The notes under the pieces: model-generated
What the model was told of the DNA's origin: nothing
Databases searched by the model: none
What the model saw: only the letters and a program-made list of their open reading frames with translations
Program-made: the position numbers and the translations under genes
Shown: piece after piece, positions 28,754 through 38,068 of the stretch
Layout of the letters: every line of letters starts with the position of its first letter
How positions within the stretch are numbered: the stretch's first letter is position 1
DNA from: CAILUF01 sp964505265
GTDB lineage: Bacteria > Pseudomonadota > Alphaproteobacteria > Rickettsiales > UBA1997
NCBI GenBank assembly: GCA_964505265.1
Contig: CAZDGN010000008.1
Span: forward strand, 1-59,223
DNA: 59,223 bases
Direction of reading: 5' to 3'

Positions 28754-29833
28754 TTAGAATTTATGATTAATACCAACTAATTGCGAAATATTTTGTAAAT
28801 TATTTTTATCAAGTTCGCTTGATAAATATTTTTTTATCTCTTCAACCAGTCCAAAGCCCTGATAAATAAAGGCGGAATAGATTTGAATTAATGATGCACC
28901 GCTTTTAATTTTGAGCAAGGCATCTTCTTTGGAGCTAATTCCTCCCGTGGCAATCAGCGGAATTTTTCCTTCAGTAAGTTGATAAAATTGCTTTAAAATT
29001 TCTGTTGATTTTTCAAATAAAGGTTTGCCACTTAACCCTCCAGCTTCTTTTTGGCAGATGCTAATTAAATTAAAATTTCTAGCAATTGTGGTGTTAGAAA
29101 TAATTACTGCATCTATTTTATATTGTAAACTAAGTTCAGCAATTGATTTTAGTTGGTCTAAATCAAGATCCGGAGCGATTTTTAGAAAAATCGGCGTATT
29201 TTTCTGTCGTTGATTTTTAAGATTAATTTTTAAATTACTGATTTTTTCTAATAGTAAATTTAAATTTTCGGCATTTTGAATATCGCGCAAATTTTTGGTA
29301 TTTGGTGAAGAGATGTTTATAGCTATATAATCAGCGCAAAGATAAAATTTTTCTAAAAGCGTTAAATAATCGGCACAAAAATCAATACTATCTTTGTTTT
29401 TGCCAATATTAATTCCTAAAATTTGTTTTGGGTTTTTTTTAAAATTTAAAATATTTTTATAAAAATAATCCATTCCTAAATTATTAAATCCGAGTCTGTT
29501 AATAATTGCTTGGTCAAATTTCAAGCGAAAAATTCGGGGTTTTGGATTGCCCTTTTGAGGTAATGGCGTAACAGTTCCCGCCTCAACAAATCCAAAGCCA
29601 AAATGAAATAATGATTTTATGATTTCGGCATTTTTATCAAAACCAGCCGACATTCCAACTGGGTTAGAAAAATTTAGTCCAAATAAATTTTGTTGTAAAT
29701 TTTTATAGTTTTTGGGGTAAGAAAAAAGTGAAACAAAATTTGGAAAAAATTTCAGATATTTTATGGCAAGATTATGAGCTAGTTCTGGATTTAATAAAAA
29801 AATAAATGGGCGAAATATTGGGAAAATTTTCAT
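28754..29833 (-). CDS. pyrD: Dihydroorotate dehydrogenase, quinone-dependent (class 2)
   Basis: This FMN enzyme oxidises dihydroorotate to orotate and passes electrons to quinone at the inner membrane. The 359 residues include the N-terminal quinone-tunnel helices (ELAHNLAIKYLKFFPNF), FSNPVGMSAGFDKNAEII, GFGFVEAGTVTPLPQKGNP, and the class 2 catalytic serine block INISSPNTKNLRD. ATHGGISSKEDAL-type phosphate binding appears as IATGGISSKEDALL. It overlaps the membrane protein gene upstream by 4 bases, at the end of the hemD-to-pyrD run. Confidence 0.96.
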   Translation of the reverse strand: MKIFPIFRPFIFLLNPELAHNLAIKYLKFFPNFVSLFSYPKNYKNLQQNLFGLNFSNPVGMSAGFDKNAEIIKSLFHFGFGFVEAGTVTPLPQKGNPKPRIFRLKFDQAIINRLGFNNLGMDYFYKNILNFKKNPKQILGINIGKNKDSIDFCADYLTLLEKFYLCADYIAINISSPNTKNLRDIQNAENLNLLLEKISNLKINLKNQRQKNTPIFLKIAPDLDLDQLKSIAELSLQYKIDAVIISNTTIARNFNLISICQKEAGGLSGKPLFEKSTEILKQFYQLTEGKIPLIATGGISSKEDALLKIKSGASLIQIYSAFIYQGFGLVEEIKKYLSSELDKNNLQNISQLVGINHKF

Positions 29834-30495
29834 AAAACTTCCTCTTTGCTTTTGTTGGAAGATAATATAAGTAATGCTGTAATTGAGGCAACAATTATTA
29901 AGATTATATTTGAACTGGATTTGAGAAAAATATTATCTTGTAATTTATCTTTTAATTTTGCACGCTTTTTTTCGTTTTTTTCAAGTGCCACTGAAATTGA
30001 ATCGGAATAGTTATCATCAAATTTTTTACCAAGATAAAATTTTTTTACAGCAATATGAACGGGGTGAGATGGCAATATTAAAGGATTTATCACCATTTCA
30101 TTATCACGATTAATTTTTTTCTGCGAAATTATTTTATTCACCTCGGGAATTTTTAGGGCAATAAGAATTACCGCTAAAATTGTGCCAAAAATAAGTAGAA
30201 CAAGTGGAAATTTTAATTTGAAAAAATTGGTTTTTTCAAGATTTTCCTTTAAATCAGTATAAAAAGATTTGTTATCGCTAATTAAAAATAAAACCGTCAT
30301 TGAATAAATAGTGATAACCAAAACAATTTCTTTAAAATTATTAAAACTACTCAGATAAATATCAAAAATTAAAATAATGGCTAAATGTGAAGAAATTAGG
30401 GCGATTATTCGATTGGTTCTAGTTTTAATGAAGAATAAAATTGCTAAACAAATTAATGAAAAAATTATAATGATGAGAAAATTTATGATATTCAT
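29830..30495 (-). CDS. Hypothetical multi-span membrane protein
   Basis: A 221-residue protein that I do not recognise. Four or five hydrophobic segments are visible: about residues 4-22, 28-48, 56-74, 96-114 and 194-212. A charged stretch of about 70 residues (SDSISVALEKNEKKRAKLK) precedes the last one. It overlaps the dapD stop by one base (TAATG) and pyrD by four, so it belongs to the same transcript as the haem, lysine and pyrimidine genes. Function is unknown. Confidence 0.65.
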   Translation of the reverse strand: MNIINFLIIIIFSLICLAILFFIKTRTNRIIALISSHLAIILIFDIYLSSFNNFKEIVLVITIYSMTVLFLISDNKSFYTDLKENLEKTNFFKLKFPLVLLIFGTILAVILIALKIPEVNKIISQKKINRDNEMVINPLILPSHPVHIAVKKFYLGKKFDDNYSDSISVALEKNEKKRAKLKDKLQDNIFLKSSSNIILIIVASITALLILSSNKSKEEVL

Positions 30496-31334
30496 TAATC
30501 ACGAAGTAATTCATTAATTGAGGTTTTGGAACGAGTTTTTTCATCAACTTTTTTGACGATAATTGCACAATAAAGCGAAATATTTTCGCTAGAGTTTTTG
30601 TCAGATTTAACACTTCCTGGAACAACCACGCTATAAGGCGGAATCTTGCCATAACTGACTTCTCCAGTTGAGCGGTCGATGATTTTGGTTGATGAGCCGA
30701 TATAAACTCCCATAGAAATAACCGAACCTTCACCAACAATAACTCCTTCTGCTATTTCGCTTCTTGCTCCAATAAAGCAATTATCTTCAATAATTACTGG
30801 ATTAGCCTGTAATGGTTCTAATACACCGCCAATTCCGGCTCCGCCCGAAATATGACAATTTTTACCAATTTGAGCACATGAGCCAATTGTTGCCCAAGTA
30901 TCGACCATGGTTCCTTCGTCAACATAGGCACCAACATTAACAAAAGATGGCATTAAAATTACGTTTTTAGCTATAAAAGCACTATGACGGACAACGGCTC
31001 CAGGCAAGGCTCTAAAGCCTGCATTTTGAAAATCGTTTTGTTTCCAGTTGGAAAATTTTAATGGGATTTTGTCATAAAATTTTTGATTATCGCCCTGAGA
31101 AGATTGATGAAAACTTAGATAATTATCATTTAGACGAAAAGATAATAATATTGCTTTTTTAAGCCATTGATTGACATGCCAATTTCCATCAATTTTATTG
31201 CAAATTCTGATATTTCCGTTGTCTAAATTTTGTAACGAATTTTCTACCGCAATCCTAACTTCTCCTTGAGTTTGACTATTGATATTTTGGCGATTTTCAA
31301 AAGCATTATTGATTATATTTTCAAGATTTTGCAT
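30495..31334 (-). CDS. dapD: 2,3,4,5-tetrahydropyridine-2,6-dicarboxylate N-succinyltransferase
   Basis: DapD succinylates tetrahydrodipicolinate in the succinylase branch of diaminopimelate/lysine synthesis, feeding peptidoglycan. I placed the start at 31334 (MQNLENIINNAFENRQNI), which matches the family N-terminus; a longer frame would run back into hemY. The 279 residues contain IDGNWHVNQWLKKAILLSFR, then left-handed beta-helix hexapeptide repeats (VILMPSFVNVGAYVDEGTM, GSCAQIGKNCHISGGAGIGG). It starts 4 bases after hemY. Confidence 0.96.
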   Translation of the reverse strand: MQNLENIINNAFENRQNINSQTQGEVRIAVENSLQNLDNGNIRICNKIDGNWHVNQWLKKAILLSFRLNDNYLSFHQSSQGDNQKFYDKIPLKFSNWKQNDFQNAGFRALPGAVVRHSAFIAKNVILMPSFVNVGAYVDEGTMVDTWATIGSCAQIGKNCHISGGAGIGGVLEPLQANPVIIEDNCFIGARSEIAEGVIVGEGSVISMGVYIGSSTKIIDRSTGEVSYGKIPPYSVVVPGSVKSDKNSSENISLYCAIIVKKVDEKTRSKTSINELLRD

Positions 31335-31338
31335 AAAA

Positions 31339-32655
31339 TTAAATATTGGTTTTCCATTCGAGAGTATCGACTTTCGAGCAATTTTCGCAAACCGAACTCC
31401 ATCTAGTTGAATGTTGTCCGCAGTTATTGCAAATGTATTTTTGATCATTTGGAAGGGCTTTACAAATGTTTATTAGTTTTTCATATTCTTCTTTATTTCC
31501 AGTAATTTTTTCGATACAGGCAAGTAATCTATATGATGACTTATTTTTTTCTTGAATAATTGCTTGATTTAAAAAGTCTCTAGATATGTCATAAGAACCA
31601 ACTCTAAAAGCCACTTTGGCGATTGCTAAATTAGCAAATTTAAATTGTGGATTGCTGGTGACTAGTTTTTTGATAAGGCTTATGCGTTTTTTAGGTTTAG
31701 ATTTTTTGTTAAGTGAGTCATAAATGTCAAGTAAAATCTGGTGTGGATTTTCTTTCCAGATGGCTTTGATTAATTTTACAGCTCTAAATTTCATACCCAA
31801 TTTCGCCCATGATTTTATGAGAATTTCTTGGGCAGGAAGAAAATGATCTTGAAGGAGTAGGGCGTTTTTGGCAAATTTTAGAGAGTTAAAAAATTTTTTA
31901 TTGCGATATGAGTCAAAAGCTAGAGAGGTGTTAAGAATAACCTGATCTCTTTTTTGTAATTCATCGCTAAAATTTTCAATACCAAATTTATCAATCAAAA
32001 ATTTAGTTGCCTGCCAATCCCCGTTTTTTTTGTGGATTTTGATTAAGTCTGAAGCCACTGCAATATTATTGTGAGTGTTAATTAAAATTTCATTACCAGT
32101 TTCTATGGCTTTTTTTAATTCATTATTGGTAATAAAATTTTTAAATTTAGCATTGAGATGTAAAATTTTTCCTTGATAAAAATTAGCAAATTCATTGTAT
32201 ATTTTTTCAGATTTTTCAAAGTCTTTATCATAAAAAGCAAATTTTGCCTCAAGGAAATTTCGAATGGTTTTGTATTTAATTTGTTTTTGATAGGTTTTAA
32301 ATAATTTTTTTGAATATTCGTAATCTTGAATTTCGAGAGCTATTAAAATTTTACTAAGAGTTTCAAAACCTTGATGATGATTTGAAATAATCTTTTCTAG
32401 CTTTCTAGTGTAGGATTTGCGAAAGAAGAATTTAAGTAATTCCGGGAATTTTATCGCTAAAATTCTAGTCAAAAAATAGGATAAGGTTATAATTAAAATT
32501 AAAAAAAATCCCAAGATGAGAATTGCAGTTAAAATATCGGTTTGAACATTGTAATCAAGCCAGTTAACTTCAATAGTGCCATTATTTTCAATTATCCAAA
32601 CTACAGAGCTTGTGACTAAAAAAATTAGGATAATATACCAAATTATTGTAAGCAT
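31339..32655 (-). CDS. hemY: HemY-like inner-membrane TPR protein with zinc ribbon tail
   Basis: HemY-type proteins are inner-membrane proteins encoded with haem synthesis genes; their biochemical role is not settled. The 438 residues begin with two hydrophobic segments (about 3-22 and 40-62) separated by NGTIEVNWLDYNVQTDILTA, the HemY_N pattern. A long helical TPR-like region follows. The C-terminus CNNCGQHSTRWSSVCENC is a four-cysteine zinc ribbon, as in many alphaproteobacterial homologues. It lies 3 bases after the mitofilin-like gene. Confidence 0.87.
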   Translation of the reverse strand: MLTIIWYIILIFLVTSSVVWIIENNGTIEVNWLDYNVQTDILTAILILGFFLILIITLSYFLTRILAIKFPELLKFFFRKSYTRKLEKIISNHHQGFETLSKILIALEIQDYEYSKKLFKTYQKQIKYKTIRNFLEAKFAFYDKDFEKSEKIYNEFANFYQGKILHLNAKFKNFITNNELKKAIETGNEILINTHNNIAVASDLIKIHKKNGDWQATKFLIDKFGIENFSDELQKRDQVILNTSLAFDSYRNKKFFNSLKFAKNALLLQDHFLPAQEILIKSWAKLGMKFRAVKLIKAIWKENPHQILLDIYDSLNKKSKPKKRISLIKKLVTSNPQFKFANLAIAKVAFRVGSYDISRDFLNQAIIQEKNKSSYRLLACIEKITGNKEEYEKLINICKALPNDQKYICNNCGQHSTRWSSVCENCSKVDTLEWKTNI

Positions 32656-32658
32656 ATA

Positions 32659-33588
32659 TTAGTTTAAACTTTTTAAATATTTTATTATATCTTGATCAGC
32701 ATTTTGAATTTCAATAACTGAATTTAATTCTTCTAAAAAACGCTGAATAATCGGAAAATAAATTTTGTCGAGCGATAATAATTTTGCTAATGCCTCAGAA
32801 TTTTTTCCAGATTTTAACAAATTTTCAACTATAATAATTGACGATTGTAATTGCGAAGAGTCCTTGACATTGGTTTTGCGGATAATTATTAATTTTCTAA
32901 AATTATAACGTAATTTTTCTAAAAGATCGGCTGTATCGGGGTTATAATTTTCGTTTACAATTAGAATTTTTGATATCTCGTCAAAATTTTTAAGCAAAGT
33001 TTCTCGAGTAATATAATTGTGATAATTTTGCTTTATCGTGGAGAACTTATTAACTAAAAAATCGTCATTTATAGTAAGTAGATCAAAGCTTTCAATATCT
33101 GATTTACAATCTTCGCCTAAAAATAATTTTTCGCGAAGATTAATGTAATTCAATACAATTTTGTTAAATTTCTCTTGGTTTTTTAATTTGAGAAAATCTG
33201 ATTTAATTTGACGAATTTGATTGTTAATATCTTCGATTTGAACCTGGTTTTTAATTAGTAGTTGATAAACAAATTCTGCGCCTTTTTCTTTGATTTCGGC
33301 GATATTTAGGTCGTTAATTGTGGTTTCATGTTGATTTTTATATTCATCGTCAAGATCGAGAATTTCACCATCCTTAACCTGGTCAATGAATTTTGATGAA
33401 TTGTTCTTGGATGAATTTATTGGGATAGTTTTAAGGTTTTTGTTAAAAAATAATAAAATCAAAATTATTAATAGGGTAATAAAAAATTTTAAGTAAAAAT
33501 AGTTTTTTTTGTTTTTACTTGGAATTGCTTCAGAACTTCTAATATCTTGGCTTGAGGTATTGTTAGATTCTAAATTATTTTGACTCAT
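32659..33588 (-). CDS. Mitofilin/Mic60-like inner-membrane protein
   Basis: The 309-residue protein has a Ser/Asn-rich cytoplasmic N-terminus, one membrane span (about residues 29-46, FYLKFFITLLIILILLFF) and a long helical periplasmic region with coiled-coil character. It ends in a mitofilin-like helical domain (SGKNSEALAKLLSLDKIYFP). In alphaproteobacteria a Mic60 homologue typically sits between hemD and hemY, exactly as here, and it bends inner membranes. Sequence alone is weakly conserved, so the call rests on architecture plus position. It overlaps hemD by 14 bases. Confidence 0.75.
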   Translation of the reverse strand: MSQNNLESNNTSSQDIRSSEAIPSKNKKNYFYLKFFITLLIILILLFFNKNLKTIPINSSKNNSSKFIDQVKDGEILDLDDEYKNQHETTINDLNIAEIKEKGAEFVYQLLIKNQVQIEDINNQIRQIKSDFLKLKNQEKFNKIVLNYINLREKLFLGEDCKSDIESFDLLTINDDFLVNKFSTIKQNYHNYITRETLLKNFDEISKILIVNENYNPDTADLLEKLRYNFRKLIIIRKTNVKDSSQLQSSIIIVENLLKSGKNSEALAKLLSLDKIYFPIIQRFLEELNSVIEIQNADQDIIKYLKSLN

Positions 33589-34291
33589 AAAAATTTTTTA
33601 AAATTTTGTTATCAGCAAAAATTGAAGTATTTTTAAATCCAATTTTTTGTGCATTATCTGCTATTTTTGAACTAAGACATATTATGTTCTTTGAATTAAA
33701 ATATTCAAGTAGATTATTTTTTTTAATTAATTTTTCGAAAATTTCTAAGGAATTTATTGAAAAAATTAAAACCTCATTAATATCATAAATTCTTAGATTA
33801 TCTAAAAAACTTTTAGAAAAAAATTTAATTTCTTTAGTTTTATAAACTATAAAACTCTTTATATCGAAGCCCTCATTTTTTAAATTCTTTGTAAAATCAA
33901 AACTAATTTTTTCGCCGCGAAAATAATATATTTCGCAGGGATTTAATTGGTTTTTTATTAATTCAAATAAATTTTTTCCAGACATAATATTTGGATAAAA
34001 TACATTTTTATAGCCAAGTTTATATAGTTTGTTAGCCGTAGGTTTGCCTACAACAAATATTTGTGATTTTTTGTGAATTTGGAGTTTCTTTAAAACATAA
34101 ATACTATTTGCGCTAGATAGAATAACTTTAATGGGCTTTGTAAAATTATACTCATGTAGATATAAATTTTGGGGAATTTTTTTTTGAATTGAAAATAGGG
34201 ATTGGAAAAATATTTGATAGGTATTTTTTGATAAAAACTCTGCCAAATCCCTTGATCGATTTTTGGATTTGGTAATTAAGATATTTTTCAT
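33575..34291 (-). CDS. hemD: Uroporphyrinogen-III synthase
   Basis: HemD closes hydroxymethylbilane to uroporphyrinogen III, the branch point to haem. I chose ATG 34291 (MKNILITKSKNRSRDLAEFL); a longer frame would overlap sucC on the opposite strand. The 238-residue protein is poorly conserved, as usual for HemD, but shows the two-domain pattern with IFVVGKPTANKLYKLGYKNV and EVLIFSINSLEIFEKLI. The following mitofilin-like and hemY genes strongly support the call. hemC is not adjacent. Confidence 0.82.
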   Translation of the reverse strand: MKNILITKSKNRSRDLAEFLSKNTYQIFFQSLFSIQKKIPQNLYLHEYNFTKPIKVILSSANSIYVLKKLQIHKKSQIFVVGKPTANKLYKLGYKNVFYPNIMSGKNLFELIKNQLNPCEIYYFRGEKISFDFTKNLKNEGFDIKSFIVYKTKEIKFFSKSFLDNLRIYDINEVLIFSINSLEIFEKLIKKNNLLEYFNSKNIICLSSKIADNAQKIGFKNTSIFADNKILKNFYESK

Positions 34292-34369
34292 TAAAATTAT
34301 TGCTAAGTTAAAAAATAATTGATAAAATATTTTTAGATAGATTATTTTACAACTAATTTTATAAATCAA

Positions 34370-35557
34370 ATGAATATTCATGAATATCAAGCAAAAGCAT
34401 TGCTTAAACAATTTAATGTAGCAGTTCCAGAGGGTCATCCAGCTTTTAGTGTTCCCGAAGCTGTTGAGGGTGCAAAACAACTAGAATCAGCAGGGCATAA
34501 AGTCTTTGTTGTAAAGGCACAAATTCATGCTGGCGGAAGAGGAAAGGCTGGCGGTGTTAAGGTCGTAAAATCAATTGAAGAAGTCCGCGAAAAAGCCTCA
34601 CAGATTTTGGGTAAAGTTTTAGTCACTCATCAAACTGGTCCCGAAGGTAAAGAAGTAAAAAGACTTTACATTGAAGCTGGCTCAAATATCAAAAAAGAGT
34701 ATTATTTATCAGCTGTAGTTGATCGTAAAACTAAGACTGTAGTTTTTATGGCATCAACCGAGGGTGGTGTTGAAATTGAGGAGGTGGCAGTAGAGCATCC
34801 CGAAAAAATTATTAATGTTTCCATTGATCCAGCTACTGGCATTCAAGCTTGCCATGCTCGAAAGCTAGGATTTGCTTTAGGCTTCAAAGGTGATACCCTT
34901 AAAAAATTTAATAATTTAGTTTTTAATTTATATAAAGCTTTTGTTGCAACCGATGCTTCGCAAATTGAAATTAATCCATTAGTTGAAACTGTTGAAGGTG
35001 ATATTATTGCTCTTGATGCTAAAATTAATTTTGATGATAATGCTCTTCATCGCCACGATGAAATCAAATCCCTTCGTGATCTTGATGAAGAGGAGCCCCT
35101 TGAAATTGAGGCTTCAAAATATGATTTAAATTATATTAAAATGGACGGCCAAATCGGCTGTATGGTTAACGGTGCGGGTCTTGCAATGGCCACAATGGAT
35201 ATAATTAAACTTTATGGATCTTCTCCTGCAAATTTTCTTGATGTTGGTGGTGGTGCCACCCGTGAAAAGGTCACTGCGGCATTTAAAATCATATTGTCCG
35301 ACTCCAATGTTAAAGGAATTTTAGTCAATATTTTTGGTGGAATTATGCGTTGTGATATTATCGCTAATGGCATCATTGAAGCGGCCAAGGAAGTGAGTTT
35401 GAGTGTACCTTTGGTGGTCAGACTTGAGGGAACAAATGTGGATTTAGGCAAGGAAATTCTTGCAAAATCAGGTTTAGCAATTATTCCTGCCAATGATTTA
35501 TCCGATGCTGCCGAAAAAATTGTTAAGGCAGTTAAAGAATATTCTTCTACTAATTAA
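34370..35557 (+). CDS. sucC: Succinyl-CoA synthetase beta subunit
   Basis: SucC carries the ATP-grasp nucleotide site and the succinate site of the TCA cycle enzyme that makes ATP or GTP from succinyl-CoA. The 395 residues start MNIHEYQAKALLKQFNVAVP and include VKAQIHAGGRGKAGGVKVV and FLDVGGGATREKVTAAF, plus the nearby NIFGGIMRCDIIANGI. It is divergent from hemD with 78 bases between start codons, and precedes sucD by 20 bases. Confidence 0.98.
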   Translation: MNIHEYQAKALLKQFNVAVPEGHPAFSVPEAVEGAKQLESAGHKVFVVKAQIHAGGRGKAGGVKVVKSIEEVREKASQILGKVLVTHQTGPEGKEVKRLYIEAGSNIKKEYYLSAVVDRKTKTVVFMASTEGGVEIEEVAVEHPEKIINVSIDPATGIQACHARKLGFALGFKGDTLKKFNNLVFNLYKAFVATDASQIEINPLVETVEGDIIALDAKINFDDNALHRHDEIKSLRDLDEEEPLEIEASKYDLNYIKMDGQIGCMVNGAGLAMATMDIIKLYGSSPANFLDVGGGATREKVTAAFKIILSDSNVKGILVNIFGGIMRCDIIANGIIEAAKEVSLSVPLVVRLEGTNVDLGKEILAKSGLAIIPANDLSDAAEKIVKAVKEYSSTN

Positions 35558-35577
35558 TTTAATTAAAAATTTAAAAA

Positions 35578-36459
35578 ATGTCAGTTTTAATAAATAAAAA
35601 TACTAAAGTTATTTGCCAAGGATTCACTGGTTCTCAAGGCACTTTCCATTCCGAACAAGCAATTGCTTATAGCACGAAAATGGTCGGTGGAGTAACTCCT
35701 GGTAAAGGTGGTTCTAAGCATTTGGATTTGCCAGTTTTTGACACGGTATTTGATGCTCGTAAAGCCACAGACTGCAATGCTTCGGTCATTTATGTTCCAC
35801 CGCCATTTGCTGCTGATGCTATAATTGAAGCAATTGATGCCGAAATTGCTCTTATTGTTTGCATTACTGAAGGCATTCCAGTTCTTGATATGGTTAAAGT
35901 TAAAAAAGCTCTCAAAGGGTCAAATTCAAGACTAATTGGGCCAAATTGCCCTGGAGTTATTACCCCTGGGGAATGTAAAATCGGGATTATGCCTGGACAT
36001 ATTCACAAAAAAGGAAAAGTAGGAATTGTTTCAAGATCTGGAACTTTAACATACGAAGCCGTTCATCAAACAACCAAGGCTGGACTTGGTCAAACTACAT
36101 GTATCGGTATCGGTGGTGACCCTGTTAATGGCACCAACTTTATTGATTGCTTAGAAATGTTTTTGGCAGATCCTGAAACTGAAGCTATGATTATGATTGG
36201 CGAAATTGGTGGCACCGATGAAGAAGAGGCTGCAGAATTTTTAAAATCTGAAGCAAAAAAAGGTCGCAAAAAACCTACTGTTGGCTTTATTGCGGGCAGA
36301 ACTGCCCCTCCAGGAAGAAGAATGGGGCACGCTGGTGCTATTATTTCTGGTGGAAAAGGTGGCGCTGAAGGAAAGATTGAAGCTATGAAATCGGCTGGAA
36401 TCGCTGTGGCAGATAGTCCAGCCCTTCTTGGCGACACTATGCTAAAAATTTTAAAATAA
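35578..36459 (+). CDS. sucD: Succinyl-CoA synthetase alpha subunit
   Basis: SucD binds CoA and carries the phosphohistidine. The 293 residues contain the CoA-binding CQGFTGSQGTFHSEQAI, VIYVPPPFAADAI, LIGPNCPGVITPGECKIGIM, and the active-site His in RRMGHAGAIISGGKGGAEGK. It forms a two-gene unit with sucC. Confidence 0.98.
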   Translation: MSVLINKNTKVICQGFTGSQGTFHSEQAIAYSTKMVGGVTPGKGGSKHLDLPVFDTVFDARKATDCNASVIYVPPPFAADAIIEAIDAEIALIVCITEGIPVLDMVKVKKALKGSNSRLIGPNCPGVITPGECKIGIMPGHIHKKGKVGIVSRSGTLTYEAVHQTTKAGLGQTTCIGIGGDPVNGTNFIDCLEMFLADPETEAMIMIGEIGGTDEEEAAEFLKSEAKKGRKKPTVGFIAGRTAPPGRRMGHAGAIISGGKGGAEGKIEAMKSAGIAVADSPALLGDTMLKILK

Positions 36460-36505
36460 TCTAGTAAATTATAATTTATTTATTTAATATTAAAATATAT
36501 GTTAG

Positions 36506-36520
36506 GTAAAAATTTTTTAC
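36506..36520. promoter_or_regulatory. Short inverted repeat upstream of recA, possible operator
   Basis: GTAAAAA and TTTTTAC flank one central base, 42 bases before the recA start. It does not match the alphaproteobacterial LexA box (GTTC-N7-GTTC). It may be an operator or simply AT-rich chance symmetry. Confidence 0.25.
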
Positions 36521-36562
36521 TTAATATTTACCAATCCCACATAACAAATAAAGGAGTTTTAA

Positions 36563-37648
36563 ATGTCTAATATTGACCGCAAAAAAGCCCTAGAATCGGC
36601 TCTTTCACAAATTGACAAACAATTTGGCAAAGGTTCTGTAATGAAATATGGCGACCGCCCACAACTAGATATCGAAGTTATTCCATCTGGCTCTTTAACT
36701 CTTGATGTAGCACTTGGTGTTGGTGGCTATCCTCGTGGCAGAATTATTGAAATTTACGGACCAGAAAGCTCTGGAAAAACTACCTTAACACTACATGCAA
36801 TCGCTGAAGCGCAAAAAGCTGGCTTATCTTGTGCTTTTGTTGATGCTGAACATGCTTTTGACCCAGCCTATGCTAAAAATTTAAATATTAATCTTGATGA
36901 TCTAATTATTTCACAACCAGATAATGGTGAGGCAGCTCTCGAAATTACCGACACTTTAGTTCGCTCTGGAGCTGTTGATTTAATTGTTATTGACTCGGTT
37001 GCTGCTTTGGTTCCTCAAGTCGAGCTTGAAGGTGGAATGGCTGATAACCAAATGGGATTGCAAGCTAGACTTATGAGCAAGGCACTTCGAAAATTAACTT
37101 CTACGGTTTCTAAAAGTAATTCAACTGTAATTTTCATCAATCAAATTCGAATGAAAATTGGTGTTATGTTTGGTAATCCAGAAACTACAACCGGTGGAAA
37201 TGCTCTAAAATTTTATGCCTCAGTTCGTCTTGATATTCGTCGTGGCAATGCTATTAAGGATCAAGAAGAGGTTCTTGGTAATGAAACTAAGGTAAAGGTC
37301 GTTAAAAACAAAGTCGCTCCTCCTTTTAAAACCGCAGAGTTTGAAATTATTTATGGTGAAGGTGTTTGCAGAATTGGTGAAATTATTGATATTGCGGTCA
37401 AATATGAAATTATGGAAAAGTCCGGATCTTGGTATGCCTTTAAAGGTAATAAAATTGGACAAGGCAAGGAAAATACCAAAAAATTCTTAAAAGAAAATCC
37501 AAAAATTTCTGAAGAAATTGAGGATGCGGTTCGTTCAAAATTAGGTATCGCCAAGCATAATAAAAAATCTGCTAAGGATTCTGCAAGAGATGCCGCAAAA
37601 GAATCCGTCAAAGATTTAGAAAAAAAGAAAAAAGCAGTTGATGCATAA
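36563..37648 (+). CDS. recA: Recombinase A
   Basis: RecA pairs homologous strands and triggers LexA-type autocleavage. The 361 residues begin MSNIDRKKALESALSQIDKQ and have Walker A GPESSGKTT (66-74), VDAEHAFDPAYA, LIVIDSVAALVPQ and the loop L2 region FINQIRMKIGVMFGNPETTT. The tail is Lys/Ala/Asp-rich (KKSAKDSARDAAKESVKD). A clear AAGGAG (36551-36556) precedes the start, unusual here because most neighbours lack a Shine-Dalgarno site. Confidence 0.99.
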   Translation: MSNIDRKKALESALSQIDKQFGKGSVMKYGDRPQLDIEVIPSGSLTLDVALGVGGYPRGRIIEIYGPESSGKTTLTLHAIAEAQKAGLSCAFVDAEHAFDPAYAKNLNINLDDLIISQPDNGEAALEITDTLVRSGAVDLIVIDSVAALVPQVELEGGMADNQMGLQARLMSKALRKLTSTVSKSNSTVIFINQIRMKIGVMFGNPETTTGGNALKFYASVRLDIRRGNAIKDQEEVLGNETKVKVVKNKVAPPFKTAEFEIIYGEGVCRIGEIIDIAVKYEIMEKSGSWYAFKGNKIGQGKENTKKFLKENPKISEEIEDAVRSKLGIAKHNKKSAKDSARDAAKESVKDLEKKKKAVDA

Positions 37649-37745
37649 TTTTTATTTATATAAATTTGTGCTTTAAATATTAAATAAAATAATATAATTT
37701 TAGTTGAAAATTTTTGTTAAAAAATACTCAATCTAAAAATAATTT

Positions 37746-38068
37746 TTTTACGAAGTAAAATAAAACGCGAAGGCGTTTTAAATGAATAGCGGGCAAAAGC
37801 TGGTCTTTTGCCCTGGCGTAAGTCGTCTTTTAATCAATGTCTTCTTGGCATTGATTAAAAAAGCGACGAAACGTTTTTTTATGCACCCGTAGCTCAACTG
37901 GGCTATGAATGGTTTTACGAAGTAAAATAAAACGCGAAGGCGTTTTAAATGAATAGCGGGCAAAAGCTGGTCTTTTGCCCTGGCGTAAGTCGTCTTTTAA
38001 TCAATGTCTTCTTGGCATTGATTAAAAAAGCGACGAAACGTTTTTTTATGCACCCGTAGCTCAACTGG
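37746..38068 (+). repeat. Tandem 156-bp identical duplication ending inside tRNA-Arg
   Basis: Copies at 37746-37901 and 37913-38068 appear identical by eye and are separated by 11 bases. Each holds strong stem-loops: AAAACGC/GCGTTTT; GGGCAAAAG/CTTTTGCCC; and AATCAATG/CATTGATT, extended by outer GTCG/CGAC pairing. Each ends with the first 19 bases of tRNA-Arg, so the first copy leaves a tRNA 5' stub at 37883-37901. Each copy also has a 37-codon frame starting MNSGQKLVFCPGVS whose stop (TAG) lies within the tRNA start; coding is doubtful. The GC content is above the surroundings. Confidence 0.93.

Noticed and set aside
36506..36520. A LexA operator upstream of recA.
   Set aside because: The inverted repeat there does not match known LexA boxes, so it is listed only as a low-confidence symmetry.
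37778..37963. A 61-codon minus-strand open frame across the duplicated element.
   Set aside because: It runs across the duplication junction and the tRNA stub, has no family features, and is better explained by the stem-loop repeat.
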